This document shows, piece after piece, positions 25,493 through 32,743 of a DNA stretch of 64,000 nucleotides (positions are counted from its first letter, which is position 1; the number at the start of each line of letters is the position of its first letter). The position numbers and the translations under genes were made by a program. The notes beneath the pieces are model-generated. The model was not told the origin of the DNA, did no database searches, and worked only from the letters and a program-made list of their open reading frames with translations. Source of the stretch: Chryseobacterium cheonjiense (GTDB taxonomy: Bacteria; Bacteroidota; Bacteroidia; Flavobacteriales; Weeksellaceae); contig NZ_JABBGF010000001.1 of assembly GCF_012927265.1 (NCBI RefSeq), positions 124,001 through 188,000 on the forward strand, given 5' to 3'.

Positions 25493-25523
25493 AACCACTT
25501 TCTGATATATTTCGAAAGTGGTT
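25493..25523 (-). terminator. Terminator hairpin, array copy 3
   Basis: AACCACTTTC-GAAATATATCAG-AAAGTGGTT followed by TTCTTTTT on the minus strand, just after the immunity gene 25534-25839. Confidence 0.7.
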
Positions 25524-25533
25524 TTGGCAGCTA

Positions 25534-25839
25534 TTAAGGTCTTTTGCTTTTTACAAAGTATTTGTCTTTTTCTGCATCGTAACTTAAAGTTATAGAACCG
25601 TTGCGAAATAAAAGTTCTTTGGGTAGCTTTGTATCCGCATTAATTATTAGGTTTGCCCCAACATTTCTTCCATAATCTTCTTTACCATACATAAATCCTA
25701 TTAGCCATATATTAAGATTAGGGTATATTTTACCCTGATCATAAACAACTTTTATTTCATCTTTTGCATCATATTCAAAACGAATATCTTGCATGACTTT
25801 AATGCCTATTTCTAAAGCTTGCTCTTTTGTTAAGTTCAT
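25534..25839 (-). CDS. Candidate immunity protein for the orphan zincin cassette
   Basis: 101 residues, no signal peptide. Contains NIWLIGFMYGKEDYGRNVGANLIINADT, split here as NIWLIGFMYGKEDYG and RNVGANLIIN, which aligns with the GEEDWGKN and GEEDFGKS segments of the proteins at 29005 and 28581. All three follow zincin toxins, so this is probably one immunity family. It starts 7 bp after the orphan toxin stop. Confidence 0.65.
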   Translation of the reverse strand: MNLTKEQALEIGIKVMQDIRFEYDAKDEIKVVYDQGKIYPNLNIWLIGFMYGKEDYGRNVGANLIINADTKLPKELLFRNGSITLSYDAEKDKYFVKSKRP

Positions 25840-25846
25840 AACTTAT

Positions 25847-26200
25847 TTACTTTATTAATTTTTCTAATTCTTCAACTATTTTATAATCTGCACCTTGTCT
25901 TCCGCATTCTGTTTTATAATACTTGTATGAGTCAATAATTTCTTCTTGCGTCCAACGATTTTTTTGTTTCCAAACTCTCTCCCATACAAGTTCCTCCAAT
26001 TTCCAGTTTGGGGTATTATGATATTCGTCAAAACCTAACTTTTTGAAATCGTCTATATGCCAAACTTCATGTTGTACAGTAAGTTCTGTGGCATCGTAGC
26101 GTAAAAACATTTTTGGTGGTATCTCATGGGTTCTACAACTAGCCAATATATCTTTGGGATAAGTCGTCCAGGCTTTACCTGTCAGGGTGGCTTTATCCTT
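25847..26200 (-). pseudogene. Orphan zincin toxin C-terminal domain
   Basis: The frame is open from a stop at 26201-26203 and has no ATG near its beginning; a TTG could start at 26146. It contains ELTVQHEVWHIDDFKKL (HEVWH, HExxH zinc motif) and ELVWERVWKQKNRWTQEEI, closely parallel to the tip of the toxin at 29330-31504 (HEMVH, IVWDAIWKTKDKWTKREL). No scaffold precedes it. An orphan tip paired with its own immunity gene and terminator. It could become active by recombination onto a scaffold. Confidence 0.65.
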
Positions 26201-26252
26201 TTATATTATACTGTATATTTCCTTGTTCTGTAATTGATCTGTTTTAAAATAA

Positions 26253-26279
26253 AAGAGACTGTTTTTTACACAGCCTCTT
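26253..26279 (-). terminator. Terminator after papain-type immunity 2
   Basis: AAGAGGCTGT-GTAAAAA-ACAGTCTCTT followed by TTATTTT on the minus strand. Confidence 0.7.
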
Positions 26280-26283
26280 AAGG

Positions 26284-26784
26284 TTACTTTAAAATTTTAT
26301 ATGTTGTATAATCCTTAATGGTTTTTAGCTCATAAATTTCTTGTTTATCAGCATCTATAATCCTAATATCATCTAAAGGAACATTTTGACAATGGATAAA
26401 ATTAATAAATTTCCAACTATTAAATTTGCCTTTAACAATGATGTCAAATCCTTTTTCTACTTCTATTGAGCTGTACCATTCCCAATCTCTAAGTCTTTGA
26501 TAATCATCAATACTTGAATTAACACTATACAAAAATTCATCATAACTCCTGTCATCACTGTCCAGTTGTTTTAGCTTATTTACAATTCCTTGTGGTAAAA
26601 GTTTTTCCCATTTAGGGTCTTCATCACTTAAATTCTTGTTTTTTAAGATTGTTAAAACTGCATTCTTGAAGTTATCTAATACTTCTTTTGAGTGGGTAAC
26701 ATTTCTCACCCTAACAATCTGATAGCCTTTTAAAGGTTTTTCTCCTTTTGTGTTATATTGTATGTTTCCTGATTCTGTCATCAC
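26284..26784 (-). CDS. Candidate immunity protein for papain-type toxin 2
   Basis: 166 residues, soluble, mixed charge, starting 1 bp after the toxin stop, the tightest coupling in the array. No similarity to the 81-residue partner of papain-type toxin 1, in line with the different tips. Family not recognised. Confidence 0.6.
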   Translation of the reverse strand: MMTESGNIQYNTKGEKPLKGYQIVRVRNVTHSKEVLDNFKNAVLTILKNKNLSDEDPKWEKLLPQGIVNKLKQLDSDDRSYDEFLYSVNSSIDDYQRLRDWEWYSSIEVEKGFDIIVKGKFNSWKFINFIHCQNVPLDDIRIIDADKQEIYELKTIKDYTTYKILK

Positions 26785-26785
26785 T

Positions 26786-28126
26786 TTATTTTTTAATAAT
26801 TACTGCTTTTTTGTTAAATATTTTTTCAAAATCTTCTAATTTCATAGAATAAGAAGCTCCTTGATTCATAGGTAATGGATCACGTAAAAATACTTTACCA
26901 TCTTCCACTTTTTCAAATACTACTGCATGTCCTTTAAACTCTGGAGTACCAATACTTACAATTGCCTTGTCTCCATCTTCTAGTTTCTCTAATAATTTAG
27001 AAAATTTAATATCTTCCTCAAAGACTGCTACTACATCATCTATATAATTATTATATAGTGCATCTGGAATATCTTTAATTCTTGCTCCATCTCTAGTGGT
27101 GTCCAAAGCATTTGCAAGATAATCTTCACTTTTTATAATGTTCTTATCTTCTAACACCATTCTCAAAGAAGTAGCAACGCAAGTATGGTCTGTAGATTGC
27201 CCAAAGACTTTGGTTGTACTAGCAACCCTTTCAATCTTAATACCTGCATTTTCTGCAAAAGATTTGGTAATATCTCCTCCTCCTTTTTGGAATTTCTTTC
27301 CCCTTACAATTACCTCCTCTATATCCTGCGCTTCCTCCGCCAAATCCTCCGCCTTTGCACCATTTTTAGCGCCCTGCAGTAGCTCTTCAATAAATTTAAT
27401 AAACCCTTTGAAACCTTTTGCGCAGGCTTTGGAGAATCTTAACATCAGTTTACCAAGCCCCAGCAGCAAATCAGTAAGCCCAAATGTTGCTGCTGAAAAA
27501 GCTTCTCTGGTTATAACCCGAAGCAGGCTGGATGCTTTCTGTACATAAGTAGCTCCTTTTACCACATTGCCTTCCCCCGCGGTAAAGATAAGAAGTAGAA
27601 TGTTGATAATGAACTCAAAGACTATAAGCCCTGTATAAAATGCTACTGTATAGCGAGAAGTGTTATCCCAGTATTCTTTCAATTGGTCAAAAATACCCTC
27701 AAAGTCAGATTGGGATATATTCACACTGGATCGAAACAGTTTTTTAACCCCTTCTAAAAACACTGGCACATTTTCATATACCCAATCCAATACATCTTCT
27801 GCTTTTTCCAAAAGGTTTCTTCTTTCCAAATACTGCTGGTAAGAAAATGTAGTGGTAGGCTGTAAAAGAAATTCCAGAATATACAGAATGCATTGTACCA
27901 AACTCACCAATCCATTGATGATCCCACAGTTAAAAGCATTCAGGATTTCTAAAAACTCAATCCCTTTCTGTGCCAGATCAGAAACGATTTCATTAATTTC
28001 TGATAGAAAGGTTTTAATGGTATTGATAATTCCTGTAATCCTGGTTACCAGTTTTTTGAAGGATTCAGGCAGATGGTCAATAGCAGCATCCTTAACCTGC
28101 CTGCAGATTGCTTTACCAATTCCCAA
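26786..28126 (-). CDS. Polymorphic toxin with C39/papain-like peptidase tip (toxin 2)
   Basis: 446 residues in this frame; the natural N-terminus is in the overlapping frame 28045-28323. Residues 10-275 copy the scaffold of papain-type toxin 1 with few changes. After IEEVIVRGKKF the two part. The tip carries STDHTCVATSLRMVLED (Cys at about 316), FKGHAVVFEKV (His) and VFLRDPLP (Asp), again a C39-like triad but clearly diverged from toxin 1. The sequence after the break shows that tips are exchanged on a common scaffold. Confidence 0.7.
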   Translation of the reverse strand: MGIGKAICRQVKDAAIDHLPESFKKLVTRITGIINTIKTFLSEINEIVSDLAQKGIEFLEILNAFNCGIINGLVSLVQCILYILEFLLQPTTTFSYQQYLERRNLLEKAEDVLDWVYENVPVFLEGVKKLFRSSVNISQSDFEGIFDQLKEYWDNTSRYTVAFYTGLIVFEFIINILLLIFTAGEGNVVKGATYVQKASSLLRVITREAFSAATFGLTDLLLGLGKLMLRFSKACAKGFKGFIKFIEELLQGAKNGAKAEDLAEEAQDIEEVIVRGKKFQKGGGDITKSFAENAGIKIERVASTTKVFGQSTDHTCVATSLRMVLEDKNIIKSEDYLANALDTTRDGARIKDIPDALYNNYIDDVVAVFEEDIKFSKLLEKLEDGDKAIVSIGTPEFKGHAVVFEKVEDGKVFLRDPLPMNQGASYSMKLEDFEKIFNKKAVIIKK

Positions 28127-28323
28127 ACCTGGCTGAAAGCTGTTTCTACCCCCTGTACAAAAGGATTGCTGCCCAAATCTTCAAAAAATTGTGCAGCCTT
28201 GTTCATATTTACAGGAACTGCAGCACCTGCAAAAAGAGGAATAAGGGGAGAATAATCTTTAGACGCGGGATCGTAATTTTTTTCATCCGGTTTAAAGTCT
28301 TCCAGTTGCACAGCACACATCAT
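28045..28323 (-). pseudogene. N-terminal piece of papain-type toxin 2 (frameshifted)
   Basis: Starts MMCAVQLEDFKPDEKNYDP and runs FFEDLGSNPFVQGVETAF to LVKQSAG, then goes out of frame: GCAGGCAGGTTAAGG here against GCAGACAAGGTTAAGG in toxin 1 (about 28098-28106). One base lost splits the gene. This ATG may be a secondary start: in a full-length relative the region would be internal. Confidence 0.6.
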
Positions 28324-28326
28324 TAA

Positions 28327-28357
28327 AAGGGGATTGGTTTTAAAGTCAACCCCCTTT
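28327..28357 (-). terminator. Terminator of the zincin immunity group
   Basis: AAAGGGGGTTG-ACTTTAAAAC-CAATCCCCTTTT on the minus strand, after the immunity relic. Confidence 0.6.
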
Positions 28358-28364
28358 TGAAATA

Positions 28365-28663
28365 TTATTTTTTGTACCGATAAATACCATCAGTATTTTT
28401 AATAATTTCAGTTTTAATAAGATTAAAATTATGATAGTATACAGGTTCTCCCGTTTCGTCAGAAAGGATTAGAAAATCTGTATTGTCAAAAAGGGATTTT
28501 ACTGAAATAACCCAAACATCAATAATTTTCTCATTTGGAAATAATAATTATTTTGTTCATGGAAATTGACGTTGATGATGTTATCTTCTCCAAAAACCCC
28601 ATCTGTTAAATCTTTTACAATTTTGATAGCTTTTTCTAATATTTGTTTTTCTATATGTTTCAT
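28365..28663 (-). pseudogene. Broken immunity-like gene
   Basis: From ATG 28663: MKHIEKQILEKAIKIVKDL to HEQNNYY, then a premature stop. Another frame continues FPNEKIIDVWVISVKSLF to DGIYRYKK, stop at 28365. The opening MKH..K.I...A..I matches the two immunity genes upstream (MKHTEKQIEQIAKDI and MKHTAKEIIELSKKI). A small indel near 28552 explains the break. Third tandem member of the family. Confidence 0.6.
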
Positions 28664-29003
28664 TTTTACTCTTCAATAGTAACTTTACATTAGTGCTACT
28701 AACAATGGTTTTTTCATCATTTAATAAAGAATAGGTAATTTTAGATTGACCGAGTGAATGAACTAACAAAAGAGGTAATTTTTTATCATCATCAATATAT
28801 AGCAAAGCACCTCTGCTTTTACCAAAATCTTCTTCTCCCCATAAAAAAGAAATCTGCCAAATGTTTTGATTTTTGTTATAACCAAAAAAAGAATCTTCAT
28901 TTAATTCTACACACTTTATTTGATTCTCGTCATCATAACCGAATCCGGAATTATTTAGAATTTTTTTAGATAATTCAATTATTTCTTTTGCCGTATGTTT
29001 CAT
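28581..29003 (-). CDS. Zincin immunity family protein 2 (frameshifted near the end)
   Basis: 140 residues as read. Contains NIWQISFLWGEEDFGKSRGA and DDDKKLPLLLVHSLGQ, aligning with the protein at 29005. The last 28 residues look wrong and overlap the next gene. Restoring one A in GTAAAGTTAC (about 28684) would end the protein as NVKVTIEE at about 28672, just before the next ATG. So a late frameshift probably adds a false tail. Second copy behind one toxin. Confidence 0.6.
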   Translation of the reverse strand: MKHTAKEIIELSKKILNNSGFGYDDENQIKCVELNEDSFFGYNKNQNIWQISFLWGEEDFGKSRGALLYIDDDKKLPLLLVHSLGQSKITYSLLNDEKTIVSSTNVKLLLKSKNETYRKTNIRKSYQNCKRFNRWGFWRR

Positions 29004-29004
29004 T

Positions 29005-29322
29005 CTATTTGCTCCCCTGTTTCACTTCTGTTATTATTTCTCCATTATCATTAACTTTATAATATATGAAACTATTAAAACTATGTTGTAAATAAATAGG
29101 ATGCCCATTATCATCATTAATTACAAGTCCTGCTAATTGATTTTTGCCCCAATCTTCTTCTCCAAAAAATATAGATACATTCCAAGAGTTAATTTTTTTA
29201 CCATCCAAATATAAATCTTCATTTTCACGAATAATCATTTTTTCTTTAGTGTCATAGATAAAGTTAGTTTTTTCTAAAATATCTTTTGCAATTTGCTCTA
29301 TTTGTTTTTCTGTATGTTTCAT
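29005..29322 (-). CDS. Candidate immunity protein for zincin toxin 2
   Basis: 105 residues, no signal peptide, starting 7 bp after the toxin stop. Core SWNVSIFFGEEDWGKN followed by LAGLVINDDNGHPIYLQHSF. Two relatives (28581 and 25534) and a broken one (28365) lie in the array, the intact ones all behind HExxH toxin tips. Family not known to me. Confidence 0.65.
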   Translation of the reverse strand: MKHTEKQIEQIAKDILEKTNFIYDTKEKMIIRENEDLYLDGKKINSWNVSIFFGEEDWGKNQLAGLVINDDNGHPIYLQHSFNSFIYYKVNDNGEIITEVKQGSK

Positions 29323-29329
29323 TTCTAAT

Positions 29330-31504
29330 TTATTTTAACATTCCTAATTTTTTTAATTTCACCAATTCTTCCATTTCGTCAATAATTAACTTCGGTTGCC
29401 CCATTGGTATTCTAATTCTATCATTTACATATTCATAAGAATCAACTAATTCTCTTTTAGTCCATTTATCTTTTGTTTTCCAGATAGCATCCCAAACTAT
29501 TGTTTCATCTTCCCACAAGGGTAGTTTGGCATACTCTTCAGGTGACAATCTTTTCCAGGTTTTCATATGAACCATTTCATGAAAAACGGTTAACTCTGAA
29601 ACTTCTGAACGCAAAAACATAGTTTTAAGTCTTGGATTGAAAGAACCTACTACACCTCTTGCATTCCAGTCTTTAAGCTTTTGCTTCATTCCAAAGTCCT
29701 TATCTACGATTTTCAAATCTACATCATAAAGTTCCTTTAATAATTTTCGAAGTTTTTTAATCTCTTTTATAGTTAACAACCTGCCCCCATCGAATCCAAA
29801 ATCATCATTAATTTTTCTGAAAAGTTCCTCAATATCCTCAACTACTTCATCATGAACCCTATTACCACTTCCAAATATAGTATCAATTTTCTTTCTAACC
29901 CATTCCGCAACTTTACCGCTTTTTATTGCTTCCAGCATTTCAAGGAACTCCTTTTCCAACCATTTATAAAGATCTTTTGCAGAATTGGCAACTTTCTTCC
30001 CTAAACCTTTTCCAAAATTAATAGCTTTGGGTCCCAGCTGTTCTGCTTTGGCTGTTAATCGACTGATTTTTGCAGATGCTTCGGCAACTAATGAGCTTCC
30101 GCCTGTGAAGTAAGCAATTAAAGCATCCAGAATCAATTCGAGGGCAACCCCTCCTATAAAGTAAGCCCAGAAATATTCATTCAAGTCTTTTATTTGAATA
30201 AATTTCTTTTTCAGCATATCAGAAAACTCAGAAATTTCTTTCCAAATCTTCCCATCACTAAAGAGATTTTTAACACCCTCAAAAAATTCTTTAGAGTTTT
30301 TAGCAAATAAATCTACAAAATCTTCGATAAATTCGAGTTCCTCCTGATGCTTTGCCAATTGCAAAGGACTGCTTTTTTCTATTTCAAAAATTGGAAATTT
30401 TTCAACTACCATTGCCAAAAGCATAATGATAGTCTGTACCAGTGAAATAAGCCCATTGATTAAACCGCACAAGAAAGCATTAATTTTAGCGATCTCGCTA
30501 TTGAGTTCTGCTTTTATAAAATTTTCAATTCCTGAAACCACATTCAGCAAATCATTAAAAACAGCTTTCAGCTTGTTGTATATAATTTTGATACTTTCAG
30601 GCATATTATCCTCTATAATGTTCTTTACCAAATAAGTAACAGCAAAAAGCACATCATCCGAAATAGTAGGGGTAGCCTTTACAATATTGAAAACAGCAGC
30701 AGTAGAAATTTCATCAAATGAAGTAACAAAATCTTTAAGTTTTTTCAAACCATCTGCCACAATATGTGGAGACTCAGACATATTCTTATATTGATTGTTG
30801 GGGAATGGAACAGGAATGATAGGTTTGTATTTAACTTCCTGTTGTGGAAAACCACTCGCCCCTATTTTATTTTGGTAGTTGCTATACATAGGCAACACAT
30901 AATATTTTGTAAAGTCGTAGTTTTCCTCTGTGAACTTCCATTTTTCAGTAGCTTCTATGCCTCCTTTCAACCAATCTGCAAATAGGTTATTCAATGAAGA
31001 TACTTTTGTAAAGGCATCATTGATTTTGCTTTTGTCTAAGATTTCCAAATATATAGCCCCCTTGAAAAGGGTAGCATCAATGCCATAATCTTCTGCAATC
31101 ACTTTAATAAGACTACTGAAATCGGTTACGCTTCTGTCTAAAGTGTTTCCGTCGTAATTGATTGTTTTTCCTTTGCTGTAATAATGTTTTATCAACTGCT
31201 CTCTTGCATAATCTCCCATTTTCACTCTACATGCAGTTCCAAAAAAATTACTGGTATCTTTAGAAACCATTTCGTAATAAATGGTAAAATAATCAGGCTC
31301 AATAGTGTCTTTTTCGTATTTGTCAAAAACTTCGGTTCCACTTTCGCAAAAAACAGCCTGATGATGAACCATAGTATATTTTTCTGATGGTGGATAGTTT
31401 ACCTTCTTTTCCGGTGGTACTACAAAAGTTTCATAAAACATACTATTTTGCCCTAAAGGACTGTCAAATTCCCTACTCAATACATAGGCTAATCTTCGTT
31501 CCAT
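29330..31504 (-). CDS. Full-length polymorphic toxin with HExxH zincin tip
   Basis: 724 residues, the only toxin in the array without a visible frameshift. Residues 1-240 form a soluble N-terminal domain (RRLAYVLSREFDSPLGQNSM and on) absent from the shorter copies; it may be the part recognised for export. Residues about 245-530 are the scaffold with NAFLCGLINGLISLVQ and YFWAYFIGGVALELILDALI. The tip (about 560-724) has LTVFHEMVHMKTW with HEMVH at about 642-646, then IVWDAIWKTKDKW. No N-terminal signal peptide, so delivery by a contractile or other one-step system is inferred. Confidence 0.78.
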   Translation of the reverse strand: MERRLAYVLSREFDSPLGQNSMFYETFVVPPEKKVNYPPSEKYTMVHHQAVFCESGTEVFDKYEKDTIEPDYFTIYYEMVSKDTSNFFGTACRVKMGDYAREQLIKHYYSKGKTINYDGNTLDRSVTDFSSLIKVIAEDYGIDATLFKGAIYLEILDKSKINDAFTKVSSLNNLFADWLKGGIEATEKWKFTEENYDFTKYYVLPMYSNYQNKIGASGFPQQEVKYKPIIPVPFPNNQYKNMSESPHIVADGLKKLKDFVTSFDEISTAAVFNIVKATPTISDDVLFAVTYLVKNIIEDNMPESIKIIYNKLKAVFNDLLNVVSGIENFIKAELNSEIAKINAFLCGLINGLISLVQTIIMLLAMVVEKFPIFEIEKSSPLQLAKHQEELEFIEDFVDLFAKNSKEFFEGVKNLFSDGKIWKEISEFSDMLKKKFIQIKDLNEYFWAYFIGGVALELILDALIAYFTGGSSLVAEASAKISRLTAKAEQLGPKAINFGKGLGKKVANSAKDLYKWLEKEFLEMLEAIKSGKVAEWVRKKIDTIFGSGNRVHDEVVEDIEELFRKINDDFGFDGGRLLTIKEIKKLRKLLKELYDVDLKIVDKDFGMKQKLKDWNARGVVGSFNPRLKTMFLRSEVSELTVFHEMVHMKTWKRLSPEEYAKLPLWEDETIVWDAIWKTKDKWTKRELVDSYEYVNDRIRIPMGQPKLIIDEMEELVKLKKLGMLK

Positions 31505-31683
31505 ATTTTGTGTTTTTAATGATTATTAATTTGGTTTACATATTTCTAAAAGCAAAGCTAGATCCTGCCTGCGTCAAAACCTGGCGTGTTATTTTTATTT
31601 CGATGATTAATCCTTACCATCATGAAACAACATTCTATTGTTATTTGTCATAAAAATCGTTAGAAAATTGATCCTAAAAGAAT

Positions 31684-31715
31684 CAGACAGCCAATAAACT
31701 GTCTGATTTTGTTTT
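31684..31715 (+). terminator. Terminator-like hairpin
   Basis: CAGACAG-CCAATAAA-CTGTCTG followed by ATTTTGTTTT on the plus strand. Confidence 0.6.
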
Positions 31716-31728
31716 CCTTAAAATTTTG

Positions 31729-31869
31729 ATGGAAATAGCGGAAATTTTAACCGGGTTTGCCAAAATATTAGCCAAAAGACTTAAAATTTTGGACAATGAA
31801 CCTAAACATAAAGTAAGAAAACTTAAACAGAAGGTAAAAAGACTTAAACACATCTTCAATTCACCTTAA
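31729..31869 (+). CDS. Possible small basic peptide gene
   Basis: 46 codons from ATG 31729 (MEIAEILTGFAKILAKRLKI), ending in a Lys/Arg-rich coiled-coil-like tail (VRKLKQKVKRLKHIFNSP). The heptad-like repetition of KLK suggests a real helix, but composition in this A-rich stretch can make such frames by chance. Confidence 0.3.
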   Translation: MEIAEILTGFAKILAKRLKILDNEPKHKVRKLKQKVKRLKHIFNSP

Positions 31870-31895
31870 CGTTTAGGTTTTGGGTTCTGGCTATG

Positions 31896-32381
31896 CTATT
31901 TTGCATTATTTTCGGCTTCGGTACTGTTACTTTTGGCTGTTCTTGGGAAAAACTGTTTCAGGTCTGCTACTTTTTCTGCAAAACCAACCACCTCTCTTCC
32001 TTTTTTGTATTGGGAGTATGCATAATCGTCTAATGCATCATTATAGTTATCGTAATCGTGTAAAATCTTGGTACTTTCCATTTGATATACCAGGCTGGCT
32101 AATTTCTCTTTTCTCGTTTCTAAGAAAATTCTGGCCTGATAATCATTTTCAAACTCATCCCAATTCACATCATCGGCACTCAGCTGGGGCTGGTTCATTT
32201 TATAATCTCTTACCTTGTTTACGAAAAGCTTGTTCTGTTCGTTTATGGTTCCGTAAAGTTTTCTTTGGTCTGCATTGAGAGCAGCCAGTTTTCCTTGGAA
32301 TAAAGCTTCTAATTCTGCAATTTTAGCATCAATTTGTGTTTTTAAATCATTGGTAAACTGTGTCTGAATAATGTTTTTCAT
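31896..32381 (-). CDS. Conserved coiled-coil protein near the toxin array
   Basis: 161 residues from MKNIIQTQFTNDLKTQ (an ATG 21 bp upstream is possible). Entirely helical and charged, with DAKIAELEALFQGKLAAL and repeated Tyr/Asp-rich segments (YDNYNDALDDYAYSQY). No membrane segment. It may be a chaperone or structural factor of the toxin system because of its place, but there is no direct evidence. Confidence 0.6.
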   Translation of the reverse strand: MKNIIQTQFTNDLKTQIDAKIAELEALFQGKLAALNADQRKLYGTINEQNKLFVNKVRDYKMNQPQLSADDVNWDEFENDYQARIFLETRKEKLASLVYQMESTKILHDYDNYNDALDDYAYSQYKKGREVVGFAEKVADLKQFFPRTAKSNSTEAENNAK

Positions 32382-32743
32382 AATTGTTAAATGTTTATTC
32401 AAATGTAATAAAAATGAATTAATTCTTAATAAAAGTATTTTAGTTATGTAAATTATATATTTTTAGTATATTTTTATTGTAAATTAATTATTAATTAAAT
32501 TTTTTACAATCTAGTGCATGAGTAGATAGAATATTATTACTTATTTGCTATGAGTTTTGTAATATATTTCATTGATCTAAAGTTTTCGAACAGATTATAC
32601 GCCTGGATAAATAAGTGGAAAATAAATTTTTCCAATAGTTTTTCCCTGAATTCACCGATCAGTCTTATCAATTACAAAAAGTAACTAATGCAAAATATTA
32701 GCTTTAAATTTGCTGAGGTTTTAAGAACCTAAAATTTGAAATT
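32382..32743. other. Intergenic stretch with likely promoter regions
   Basis: 362 bp, very AT-rich, between divergent genes. TAAATTTG at about 32704-32711 matches the TAnnTTTG box and could drive the LLM oxidoreductase gene at 32744. No gene is seen. Confidence 0.5.

Noticed and set aside
27138..27548. 136-codon frame opposite the papain-type toxin scaffold
   Set aside because: Mirror of the coding strand; a similar shadow appears opposite the other copies of the scaffold.
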